From positions 4,824,990 through 4,888,989 of the forward strand of contig NC_043740.1 in assembly GCF_004337985.1 (NCBI RefSeq): a stretch of DNA of 64,000 bases. Direction: 5' to 3'. Below the pieces are notes generated by a model that saw nothing but the letters and a program-made list of their open reading frames with translations, did not search any database and was not told the DNA's origin. Position numbers and translations under genes: made by a program. This document shows, one piece after another, positions 46,080 to 57,009 of the stretch; the first letter of the stretch is position 1; each line of letters starts with the position of its first letter. The DNA comes from Pyricularia pennisetigena. Lineage: Eukaryota; Ascomycota; Sordariomycetes; Magnaporthales; Pyriculariaceae.

Positions 46080-47036
46080 TATTCGGTCGGTGAATTGCTT
46101 TTATCCGTATATTTTAGTTTATTAATATGTGTTAATCGTTTTTTTGTAAATTCGTTTGGTGGTATGGTTTCGAATCCTGGTCGATCCTTAATTTTTGGGA
46201 ATAATAAATAGTGCTTTTTTAAATCGTCCTTTTTTTTTTAGTTGATTTGTTCGCAAATCCAATTCCTGGTAATATTAACGGAATGGTTCCTGGCAATTTT
46301 GGAGGTGGTTAAAGGGTTCCCAAATATTTTTTTCGTGTCCGTAGTTTTCCTATTTAACAAGGTATTTTGTTTTACCGTGGTTGCGTTTGTGGTCCAATAT
46401 TCGTTCGACGTCGTATGTTTTTTCCTCGTTAATTTCGATTGTTTTTTATATATTGGTGCCGGGTGGTACTGGTTCCAATAATAATACGTGGAACGTTGGG
46501 TGGATTTTTATAATTCCTGGTAATAACAGTTTGTAATTGGTTTCGCTGATTTTTTTATCGATTTTAAAAAATCCAAACTTTTTGTAATCAAATTTGCTAT
46601 TTAGTCGTTATATTTTAATGTTGCGTCGAATAAAGTAAACGTTATTTCCCTTTTGGAAAAATAATCCCTTTATCCGATACTGGTTGGCGTATTTGGTCAT
46701 TTTTTTTCGTACGAATTCCAATTCCTGTTGGAATTTTCGGTGGAATTTTCGTAATTCGTTTATTTATTTATCGGTTCGTGGGGCCGTAGTCGTGGTTTTT
46801 AGTTTTCCATATACCGTAGGGTTAAATCCGTAATTGGCATAAAACGGGGTTATTTTGGTATTTTCATTTTTTAAGCTGTTATATGCGAATTGTGCTGTGG
46901 GTAATAGCCGTACCCAATTATCCTACTTATGGTTTACATAACATTTTAGGTATTATTCCAATATTTGGTTTATTCGTTTTATTTATCCATTTGTTTATGG
47001 GTGGAATATTATAAATAATTTATGGTCGGTTCCTAG

Positions 47037-48848
47037 CTATTCCATCAAAAATTTCCAGAATTTTAATGTAAAAAGCTTATTTTTATCCGTAATAATGCTT
47101 TCTGGAAATCCGTGGTTGCTGACAATTATTTGTAGGAATGTGTAAGCGATTTTTTCGGCGTTGCTACTTTTTTTATAGGGTAGGAAGTAGGCGTATTTAG
47201 TAAGCTTATCCACTATAATTAATATGCTATCGTATTTAATTTTAATAAATGGTTTTTCGGAAGGTGGTAGTTTGACGATAAAGTCCATTGTAATGGTTTG
47301 CCAGGCCTTGTTAAAGGCTGGTAAAAGTTGTAAAAACCCGTAAAATTTATGTTTGGCGGATTTGCTTTTTGCGCAAAATTCGCAATTTTTAATGGTTTTT
47401 CGTACTTTTTATCGTATTCCTTTAAAATTGTGGTGCTGTTTTAACCGTTTCCATGTTTTAGAAATCCCTTGGTATTCGTAAGTTTTGCTTTCGTGGATTT
47501 TCCGTATTTCCTTTGGTGTAATTACCGTATTGGTCGTTATAAAATTTCGGTGAACTGGTAAAAGGTTTCCGTTGTCGTTTGCCGTAAGGATTTTCCGTGT
47601 TTTTTCGGGTATTATGTTTTTATGGTCTGGTCTTTTGCTAAAGGCGTCGGCCCTGCCATTTTCTATTCCTTTTCGGTAAATAATTTTAAAGTGGAATTTT
47701 AATAGGAATTTTGCCCATTTAATTTGTCGTTTATTTAACATTTTATTAATGGTAAAATGGGTTAGGTTTTTGTGGTCCGTATAAACTAATACTTCGTATT
47801 TAGTTCCGGATAATTGTGGTTTCCATTTTTCAAATGCTCGGATAATAGCCATAAATTTTTTATCGTGGATTTGGTAATTAAGTTTTGGTTTATGTAATTT
47901 TTGTAAAAAAAAGGCGCAAAGGTGCAGGCGTCTTTTTTCGTTTCGTTGGTTAAATTGTCCTCCGATTGCGTAATCGGATGCGTCGGTTTCGATTTCGAAA
48001 GGTTTCGTTGGGTTTAGTATTTTAAGGATCGGTTTTTGTGCTATTGCATTTCGTAGTTGTTCGAAAGCTTGCTGTATTTATTCCGTCCATTGGAATTTTA
48101 AATCTTTTTTGGTTATATTGGTCAATGGGGTGGCGATCGCGCCGTAACCCTTAATAAATTTTTTGTAAAAATTTACGAATCCAAGGAATACCCGAACGTT
48201 TTTTACGTTTTGTGGTTAGGGCCATTCCCTTACTGTTTGGATTTTTGATTTTTCCATCCTAATTTCTTTAAGGGCGATAATGTATTTTAGGAAGTTGATT
48301 TGCTTGTTGTAAAAAATGCATTTTTCGGGTTTAATTAAAAGTTTAACGTTTTGTAGTTTTTGTAAAATTGTGTGGACGTGTTTTTTGTGTTTTTCCAACG
48401 TTTTGGAAAAAATAAAAATATCGTCCAGGTAAATAACGATAAAAATGTTTAAGTATTCCTTAAAAACGTGGTTAATTATGGTTTAAAAGGTTGCGGGGGC
48501 GTTAGTAAAACCGAAAAGCATTACCAGGTATTCGTAATATTTTCGTCTGGTGCGAAATGCTGTTTTCCATTCCTCGCCTTCCTTTATACGGATTAAATTA
48601 TATATTTTTTTGAGGTTTAGTGTCGTAAATTATTATATTTAGTAAAGCATGTTTCGAAATTCTCCTATTAGTGGGAGCGGGTAGCAATTTTTTATTATAA
48701 TGTCGTTTAATTGTTTGTAGTCCACGCATAATCGTAATTTTCCGTTCTTTTTTGGTACGAAAAGGATTGGGTATCCTGCTGGTAATGTCGATGGTCTAAT
48801 ATAGCCTTTTTTAAGGTTTTCCGCGAAATATTCGTTTAAAACCTCCAT
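47037..48848 (-). pseudogene. Gypsy pol remnant: reverse transcriptase, RNase H, integrase
   Basis: Reverse transcriptase fragments (48848-48216) read YIRPSTLPAGYPILFVPKKNGKLRLCVDYKQLN, cited here only by its core motifs PAGYPILFV and RLCVDY, plus FLKYIIALKEIRM downstream. RNase H (47852-47409) shows VLVYTDHKNLTHF and GRADAFSKRP. Integrase (47288-47037) shows MDFIVKLPPS, ILIIVDKLTKYAYFLP and HGFPESIITDKN, holding the first two acidic residues of the DDE triad. Stops separate the pieces. Confidence 0.82.
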
Positions 48849-49837
48849 TTGTGTCGGATTTAGACCGTATATTTTATGGAATTTTGGTTGGGTTTTTTTT
48901 TTTAATGGTATTTCGTGGTCGAACGGACTATACTCGGGTAATTTTGTCTCGAATTTTTGGCTGAATAATCGTGTATAATTTTGGTATTTTTCTGGGATTT
49001 TACCGTTTTTGGTCTGTTTTTTCGTGGTTTATATTGTGTAATTGGATCGGTTTTGGCCTATGGATAGTCGTTTTTTTTCCGATATTGGCTCCGGGGTTGG
49101 TCGTCCTCCCTATAGGTACGCCATTTGTTTTATTTAATCCTTCCGTACCCTATATTTCCTATATAAACCCTGCTATACTGGAAGTCGTTTAATGATTAGG
49201 TGCTTTTCCCATTAAATTTGGTTTATAATCCAATTTATCCGGGGGTTGCTCCTTTTAAACCAAGGAATTCCTAAAATTATATTTTTATTCCCTATTTCCG
49301 TAATATCCAAGGTGATTTATTCCTTTCGTCCATAATTTTCCATCCAAAGGTGTACGGTCTTTGTTTCGATGGTACCGTTCCCGTATAAAACTACCTTTTT
49401 TTTTACGGTTTATAGTCGATATAGTTTTTCTTTTTATCGCCAAAATATTTGTCGTTTTTTCACGATTTTTGGAAAAATGTAATTGCTTTATGCTCCGCTA
49501 TTAAGGAGCGCTCGTATGGGTTTTCCATTAAATCGTATATTTAGGAATATGTGTTCGTGTATTGCTTTCGTGGCTTACGTGGCGTTTAAGGTTCTTTATT
49601 CCGTTTTTATTGCTACCGTCTGGTGCCCTATACCGTCTGGTTGTCCTAATTTTTTAGTTTACTGGATTCGCGTCGTGGGTCCTTATTTTTCTTGTTTCGG
49701 GGCGTATGGTTATTTCTAACGTTAATTTTATTAAATCGGTGCCCTATTAATGCAGGCGTTTTTCGTGCGTTTGTGGGTATTTCGTTGTTTTTAACGTTGG
49801 GGTTCCACACAATTTTAATTATGGGTGCGGGTCCTGG

Positions 49838-51334
49838 TTATCGTGATTTCGTTTCGTACCATACCTGTGCTTTGGCTAATATATGTATTTTGCAAATGTT
49901 TCGGGTGCATTCGTACCATGGGAATTGTTTTTGGTTATAGCATGCTATGGGGTAATCGTTACAAAGGGTAAAAATTACCGCTGGTTCGGTGTTAAATTTT
50001 ATTTTAATTTCCCAATTGGGTAATTTAGTGGTGGTATATATTTCGTGGATACCTGTTGTTTTGCGTCGTCGTGGGAAAAAATCGTGGACTATTTTTCTGC
50101 TAAAATACAATCCGCAATTGTTTCGAAAACATTTTGCCCAAAAGATTTTTATATATTTGGGATGCTTGGTATCCAAAATTGGGTGGTTTCCGAAAATTGG
50201 ATCGATTAATCCTATGGGGTTTTGTATTTATATTCGAAATAATATTCCGGGAAATTGTACTAATTGGTTGTTTCGGTATAAATTGATAAATTTTTTTTTA
50301 TATATATAGGGGTTGTTTTCCCTTGCTGCACTGTATAGGTTTGAAAATATAATCTTTTTTTCGCTAAATTCGTTTTCTAATTCGTTATTAAATTCGTCCG
50401 TTGGGGTTTGTTGGATTATCCGGATGCGGTGGGTTTATCCCAATAGTTTTGGTTTTAATTTTTCTAAAGTATTTAATTCCGTAAATTCGGGTAATTTGGC
50501 GTTTTACCTGCGTAATTATACCGGTGGTTTGGTTTTAATGGGTACACGGTTTCCTACTGCTAGGGTCCGAATGCTTTTAAATTTTTGTGGGTACCATTCT
50601 GCGTCCATTTTTACGCTATTGTGGATTATGCAGTTATCGTCGTAATATATGGTCCAGTTTTTTAAATTGTATTAATCCGATAGTGTTTGTTAGTGGGTGG
50701 TGGTATTTAATTTTCGTGGTTTTTTGGAATCGGGGTATAAATCCGGAATGCTTTGGGGATAAAATTTGGTTATATATTCTGGTTTTTCGCACTTAAAACA
50801 TTTACCATTTTTGGGATCTTTACGCGGTTTTTTATATTGGATCGCGTTAAGGTCCATAGGTCCGTTATATATTCCGTAGGAAATATTATACTGGCGAGGC
50901 GGTTTAGGGTGTTAGTATTTGCGTCCCGTATTAATTTATCGTAAAATTGGCCCCTATACGTTGCGTTTTTCGCGTCGTTCCAGTTTCCGTTCGTAAAATC
51001 GGTTATCGATTTTAATTGCTAGCTTTACGTATTCGGTTAAAGTGTCGGGTCGTTTTTCTTTAACAAATTCGTTTTTAATTTTTTTTTTAAATCCCGTATA
51101 AAAGCGTGCCATTAGGGTTTCGGGGCCCTATAGTAATTTGGCGGTAATTTATCGAAATTTACTGGCATATTTGGATACCGATTTAATTTGGGTAAGGCGT
51201 ACCAGTTTACGCTTAGCCGTGCGTTTTTCGTCTGGGCTGCCGAATGCTCCCCTAAAGCATTTTTCGAAATTTTCGTAATCGTCGAAAATGCGGTTGGTCT
51301 CAATTTTACGGTTTTTTTCCTTATTATAGTCCAA
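49838..51334 (-). pseudogene. Gypsy gag remnant with damaged zinc knuckle
   Basis: Minus-strand fragments include a retrotransposon-gag-like helix region (51334-51149, FDDYENFEKCFRGAFG...LVRLTQIKSVSKYASKF) and, at about 50765-50812, a CCHC knuckle reading GKCFKCEKPEYITKFYPQ. The His and last Cys of the knuckle are both Tyr here. Each could arise from one G:C-to-A:T change (CAT to TAT, TGT to TAT), in keeping with RIP. Confidence 0.65.
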
Positions 51335-51739
51335 ATAGTTTCGTAGGATTGGTTTAAACCAGGTAAACGTATCGCCCCTTAATAACGAGGCTGCGTAAAT
51401 AACCTTTTTTGCGTTATTATCGAAATTATCCTCGTTAAAGTGAAAATAGGCCCGGGTTCCCGTAAAAAATCCTTACAGGGTACTTGGGGTGCTATTATAA
51501 AATAATGGTAAAAGGTATTTAATATAATTCCTATTAGTTCGATTAATTTGTTCGGTTATTCGTTCCTGGAATTGTCGATTTTTTATTTGGAGCGTCGCGA
51601 CCATTTAACGCAAGGCGTTAGCGTTGGCCGGAGCGTTAATAGTAAAAGGGGTTTAAGGGGTGGTTTTGTTGGAAGATATTATTTCGGCGATATTATTCGG
51701 TATATTTTAAGGCAAAATACTAAATAGGAGCAATTAAAA

Positions 51740-52194
51740 TATTACGATTAAGGTATCGGGTAACCTGTTTTTAGGGTAAAATACAGTGGGTTAAAGCAAT
51801 TAAGCGTTTTAATTGGGTAATTGGGGTTTTTAATAATTGGGGTGAAATTATAATCGTTTTCAAATAAATATTAAGGTTAATTAAAGTTTAATTGCTGTTA
51901 AGCAATCCTAAAATCGAATTTATTTACATGGTAATGAGCGTGCCTTATATAGACTATATTCCGAATGTGATTTCCCTTAATTTATTACAAATCGCAAAAA
52001 TCATTTCGCCTGATTTGTTGTAATCTCTTAAAAATTATTGAGATCACCTTTTTGGCGATCACGTGGCGTTACGTGATTTTTCCCTTAGGTAATCGATGTT
52101 CTGTTGTCGGCGATTTCTTTGGGCGAGTGTCGTTAGGAGGGGTGTGACCCCGCCTGGCCTCATTGGTACCGACCCATTTTGTCTGGTCGTAACA
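51740..52194 (-). repeat. Gypsy 5' LTR
   Basis: 455 bp, starting TATTACGATT (first TG changed to TA) and ending TCGTAACA. It is the partner of 44942-45396. Confidence 0.9.
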
Positions 52195-52199
52195 TTGTA
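52195..52199. repeat. 5-bp target site duplication, right (gypsy)
   Basis: TTGTA, identical to 44937-44941. Confidence 0.88.
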
Positions 52200-52515
52200 G
52201 CGTTAAATTGGATTATTAACGTCTGTTTCCACAGATTTTAACTGCTAACCCCTACTAATTTACAATTTTCGGGAAAAGAAAATACCCGTTTCGATAGTTT
52301 TTTACCTATTCCCTCATTTAAAATCAGGTTACCGGGTGGATTAGGGGGTGCGGTAGCGGGCTTATTTTCCGAATTACCATCAAAATTAGTGGAATTACCG
52401 TTTTTCAGGGTTAATAGGGTAATTAACTGTTAAATTATCCTTTAAAATTCATTTATTTGCGTAATTAACGCTTTTGGTTGCAGGTTTTGGCCTTCTAATT
52501 TAGCGGTTAAAACTT

Positions 52516-52524
52516 AGTCTGGGC
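52516..52524. repeat. 9-bp target site duplication, left (copy B)
   Basis: AGTCTGGGC; the partner at 54400-54408 is AGTTTGGGC, one C-to-T change. Confidence 0.85.
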
Positions 52525-54399
52525 TAGTCTCAGGGCTCATCCCTGAAGCCCAAAGCTCCACAATTGATCCACTCCGTTCGCTTCGCTCCATTTCGCTCCA
52601 CTTCGTGGCTCAATTGCGGCTTTGCAATGTACCTGTGGGTCCATCCAAAAAACGTTTTGGTTTAGGTCTGAGGACAACTTGTCGATTTTCGCCGTTTATG
52701 GCGGTATTTTTGGCCTTTTTTTAACCGAAACTCCTTTATTATTCCACAACCACGCATAATATTGAAAAAATAAATTATCGTCGAAAATAGCGTTTAATAC
52801 CGCTATTAGCAGCAATTCGATTTATTTTATTATTTATTATAATGGCCGAATTCGATACCACCTGCCCTTAATCCGTTCATAGCGGTACTGTTTTTTCAAT
52901 TTTTTTTTCGATTTTCGATTTCTTTTAATATTATTTTTAATTTTTGACCAAATTTCATAATTTTTGCACGTAAAGGGTCGTATATATTTATATATCGCTA
53001 TACTAAATTTTGGTGCATATATCAGATTATATAAACAGTTAAATAGGCGGATAGGCAAAGTATATACTTTTTTATATATAATTTACAATCGAAACTGGTT
53101 TATATTTTTACCAATTTTAACGATAATAAAACCAAAATTTCAAAAGTCCGATGACGTATATAAACAAACGTCCAAATCCAATTTTACTTATAATATCGGT
53201 TTCAAAAATTGTTTGATCAAAGAAAATGCTAAATATGTATTTTATAAATTCTTTTGTTTTATTTAATTATTTTTATATTATTTTTGTTTTGCAGCCAAAT
53301 CTGGTGGTTTTTGCACGTGGGGGGTGGCATATATATATTTAATATAATATTATACTTTTGTACGCTTATCCAATTATTTTAGCGGTTAAATATGCGGATA
53401 GGTAAAGTGTATCCAATTTTATATATATTTTGCAATCGAAATGTTTTTATATTTTTACCAATTTTAACATTAATAAAACCAAAGTTTGTAAAAGTGAAAT
53501 GTGTATATAAATAAACGTTAACGCGAAACCCAATTTACAATACCGGCCCTTTTTATTTTTTTATAATAAAAAATGGTAAATTTGTATTATTTTTATATTT
53601 TTTGCTTTATTTAATTAAATAAAATTTATAAAAGAAAAACTTATCTAAAATTTATCAACAAACTTATAAAGGAATATATTAACTAAAAATATTTTTATTT
53701 TGCGATATTTGCGTAAATTATTTAATTTTTTAACAAATTGTTAAATTATATAAAAATATTAATAAAACTTTTATTTTGATCGATAATTGCATACATTTTG
53801 CAGTATTAGGTTTACTAAGTTTTAAAGACTGTAAATTTAATTAAAATTACTATAATATACCATTATTTAAAATAAAAATTAAATATAATGAAAAATTACA
53901 GATTTTATTTAATATTTTAATATCTTTCCATATATAGTAGCTATTAAAACGCGGCCAGCACCCAAATGATCAACAAATTCCAATTAATTCAACGCAAATT
54001 ACTATATATTTTTATAATTTATATTTGTTTTTTTTCCAAATATTCAATTATATATTATGGTTACACCATTTTCTTTTGCTATTACAATGCGAATATATTA
54101 TATATACCCGCTATAAACGGTAAAATACTACAAATTATCCCTATATCAATAAAATAATTATTAGCGATATCGCAATATTAGGTATATTATTAATAATACC
54201 GTTATAAACGGCGGAATGCGACAAATTATCGTTGGTGGTACCGCCATAAACGGCGAAATGCGACAAAATGTCCTCAAACTAGAACGAGCGCGATTTTTTC
54301 GGCCAATGTAATTGGTCGAAAAGCCATGTGGCTGAAAGGTATATGGAGCGCTTGGTCCCCATTGCGGAGCAGGGGGGTCTAGTCTAAGCACTGAGACTA
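52525..54399 (+). mobile_element. Non-autonomous Mutator-like element, copy B
   Basis: 1875 bp with TAGTCTCAG/CTGAGACTA ends and the same layout as copy A: GC-rich 5' end, AT-rich interior with the 347-bp tandem duplication (units offset 347 bp, near 52948 and 53295), and GC-rich 3' end. It has an extra repeat of the inner terminal module (GGCGGAATGCGACAAATTAT then GGTACCGCCATAAACGGCG) that copy A lacks. It is inserted in the copia element and flanked by a 9-bp duplication with a single C/T difference. Confidence 0.85.
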
Positions 54400-54408
54400 A
54401 GTTTGGGC
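54400..54408. repeat. 9-bp target site duplication, right (copy B)
   Basis: AGTTTGGGC, directly after the CTGAGACTA terminus. Confidence 0.85.
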
Positions 54409-55279
54409 TGGGTTTAAACCCTTTATTTATTGGAATTGGGCCTGGAAGGCCCGATATAGGGCTGTTTTGCATTGTAAAATCACCTAGATTAAATTGCAAT
54501 TCGCTAATTTATAATTATAATTAATTAACCTAATCGCCTAAGGGTAAATAAATACCCTATTAAATTTAGGATTTGCTATACCGTTTACCTTTTAACGGGT
54601 ATAACCTTGTAATTGCCAATTATAGGGTTTATTGCTATTTTCAGTGGTAGAAATCCGTTAAAATACAGGGTTGGAATCCCTAAAATCCGCAATTAATGGG
54701 TGCCTTGGTATTTATACCAATCCAAATGCACGTAACGAATTTAATTCGTTAAAAGGGAGCAGGGTAATTTGCAGGATATCGTGTAGGGTAGCGTGCAAAT
54801 ATCTTGCAGGGTAGCGTGCAAATGTCGTGCAAAATAGCGTGACAATTAACGTAATTCCGCTAATGGGTTTGTGGGCTATTGTAAGCCCTATTAAACGCAT
54901 TAGAATCTGGTGGGTTATTGCGAACGAATACATGGGTTTTTGGCCCCAACTCGCTAGCGTAAACCCTATTAAAATTTTGAGCCAATTACGGTGGCGTGCA
55001 CGATCCACAAAAACCACACCAAAAATTTTGGATTTGTAATGCAAGCGATCGCTGCAATACCTAAAGGGCCTGAATCGAACGTTAATTTTCAGCGATCCCT
55101 ACTGTAAATATAGGGTATTAGGTGCTGAATTAGCGCCTAAAACCAATAATATTGCACAAACACAGCAATATCTTCGTCAATATACGTGCTCTAAAAATGC
55201 GATAATAACTAAAATAAAACCCGAATTTCAGGTTTTCCAGCGATGCAAAGTGCATTTTGGTGCACAAACTAAAACCTCT

Positions 55280-55293
55280 CCGGGCTTATAACT
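55280..55293 (-). promoter_or_regulatory. Copia primer-binding site, half-tRNA type
   Basis: On the minus strand AGTTATAAGCCCGG directly follows the 5' LTR. Apart from two G-to-A changes it matches GGTTATGAGCCC, the complement of the anticodon loop and stem of initiator Met-tRNA (CAU anticodon), as used by copia-type elements that prime from an internally cut tRNA. Confidence 0.55.
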
Positions 55294-55854
55294 TATTAAC
55301 AATATGGGTTGCTAACAGGGGTTTAAGCATTAATTTAAATGCGGCGTGGTGTTAATTACGTTATAAAAACCTGTAATTACAGGGTTTAAATGTATTCAAT
55401 TATTTACTACATTTGGGATTAATAAATTTAATTTATTAATGGGGGAGATTTTGCTTTATTTCTTTTTACATACTTTCCGATATCGAAATTGGGGTCGGCA
55501 CCCCGCAAAGGGTTCCGGTGCCGCACACGATTTTCCGAAAAATTATTTTATATACGTTGTTGAAAAAACACCTTTTTTTCTATATAAACCATTTTTGGGT
55601 TCGCACTAATTTGTTAATTTGGTGAAAACTTTTACCCGGTACAGGGTAGCTGACTCGTAAATGCAGGGTGGGTGTTAAACCCGGCACGGGGTGAAAACCC
55701 CATTCGCTGATATTTTAAATCGCAACTCCTGCAACACATAAAATATAACGGAAAATCCGACAGCCCCAACAGCCCCACTTCGGCACTATCTATTGTGGCT
55801 TATATACAAATAAAAGTGGACCCAGTACATCTTAGATAACGCATATAATTAACA
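55294..55854 (-). repeat. Copia 5' LTR
   Basis: 561 bp and the partner of 39008-39564. The first 200 bp on the plus strand are much more mutated (TG to TA, CT to TT) than the remaining part. Confidence 0.88.
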
Positions 55855-56381
55855 CTTTCAATTAATTAAAAAAAGGTTAAACTCCCATTCATTATCTAAT
55901 ATAAAATTGGGCGACAATAATTGCAATACCTATAACAACGAAAATAATTGCAATATCGATAAGGGTAATAGGGTTAAATCCGACGTAAATTAATGGGGTG
56001 GAAATTGCGCTAATGGGAGTATTTTTTCGAGCATATTTATTAGTATTAATGGAAGTATGTTTTCCATTGTTAAATTCGTGGTTTATTTTGGTTAATAATA
56101 TATCAAATAATACTTAATATACGTCAATGTATAATATAATAAAAGAATTTTTTTATTTTTTTAATTTATCCGGGGGAATAACTGTTGGTAATATTATAAT
56201 ATTGGGTATATTATTGGTGGTACCGTTATAAACGGCCAAATATAATAAGTTGTTTTTAAACTAGAACGAACGCGATTTTTTCGGCCAATGTAATTGGTCG
56301 AAAAACCATATGGCTAAAAGGTATATAGAACGTTCGGTCCCCATTGCAAAACAGGGGGGTCTAGTTTTAGCATTGAGACTA
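55855..56381 (-). mobile_element. Right arm of the long-inverted-repeat DNA element
   Basis: The reverse complement matches 37604-38135 over about 530 bp and ends with the Mutator-like terminus (GCATTGAGACTA). The copia 5' LTR abuts its inner end. Confidence 0.6.
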
Positions 56382-56579
56382 GTTTCTTTTGCAATTACAG
56401 TGCGAATATAATGCAAACACCCGTTATAAACGGCAAAATGCGACAAGTTGTCCTCCGATTAGAACGAGCGTGATTTTTTCGGCCAATTTGATTGGCCGAA
56501 AAGGTATGTGGCTGAAAGGTATATGGAGCGTTCGGTCCCCACTGCGAAACAGGGGGGTCTAGTCTGAACACTGAGACTA
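56382..56579 (+). mobile_element. Truncated Mutator-like element (3' end only, copy D)
   Basis: Matches the last 200 bp of copies A-C, ending CACTGAGACTA. Its left part has been lost or separated where the long-inverted-repeat element ends. No partner terminus or target duplication was identified. Confidence 0.7.
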
Positions 56580-57009
56580 TAGAAAATCAGTGCCTTGCAC
56601 TAACGGCTTCGTTGGACCTTGGCTAGTTTTTGTTTTCACCAATGCGATATAAGGGAGTGGGTCACCTTTGTTCGGCACCGCAGCAATTTGACGTCTCGCG
56701 ATACCCTATAGGGTAACTACATGCAAACCAAGCCAATCCCGCTTCCTTTTTTGGTTCTTTTATTGCGGCTTGGCAAGGGGAATCTAATAAAGCATTATAT
56801 CCCAAGCCCCCATCTGTCCATTCTCATTTCAAGCTATCACGGAGAGCTCGTTCTATTATTCTGTTATTCGGCTAACTAAATTTTCAAGTCAGATCATGTG
56901 ACGTTAACCAGTATCTCGGCTAACAGCCAAGGGCTCGGTCATATTTATGACGTGTCTCTTCCACAAGCCCATTGCAAACTACCATCATAATTAAAACCAA
57001 CTGTCTGTC
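56580..57009. other. Host DNA between transposon copies
   Basis: About 430 bp of normal base composition, without the TA-rich signature of the island. No gene seen. The last nine bases (CTGTCTGTC) are the target duplication of copy C. Confidence 0.55.
57001..57009. repeat. 9-bp target site duplication, left (copy C)
   Basis: CTGTCTGTC, repeated exactly at 58851-58859. Confidence 0.92.

Larger units (their letters stand above)
44942..52194 (-). mobile_element. Ty3/gypsy LTR retrotransposon, complete in structure, decayed by RIP
   Basis: 7253 bp with two LTRs of exactly 455 bp, flanked by the perfect duplication TTGTA, and inserted in the copia element. Minus-strand order is gag, reverse transcriptase, RNase H, integrase, which is the gypsy order. 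A purine-rich tract (AAAAAAAGGGAAACC) lies directly upstream of the 3' LTR at 45397-45415. No primer-binding site could be identified next to the 5' LTR. Its coding sequences contain multiple stops. It also holds a plus-strand antisense ORF (45600-46079). Confidence 0.88.
39008..55854 (-). mobile_element. Ty1/copia LTR retrotransposon, decayed, carrying nested insertions
   Basis: The two LTRs (39008-39564 and 55294-55854) are direct repeats. On the minus strand the order after the right-hand (5') LTR is primer-binding site, gag region, integrase, reverse transcriptase and RNase H, then a polypurine tract and the 3' LTR, the copia order. It is interrupted by a gypsy element (44942-52194) and by Mutator-like copy B (52525-54399), which leaves about 7.7 kb of its own sequence. 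All coding parts contain stops. Flanking 5-bp duplications were not found (TATAT left, CTTTC right). Confidence 0.8.

Noticed and set aside
54712..55044. 110-residue minus-strand frame in the 5' part of the copia element, considered as gag
   Set aside because: No gag motif or zinc knuckle is visible, and the frame overlaps a plus-strand frame of similar length. It was left as unassigned copia sequence.
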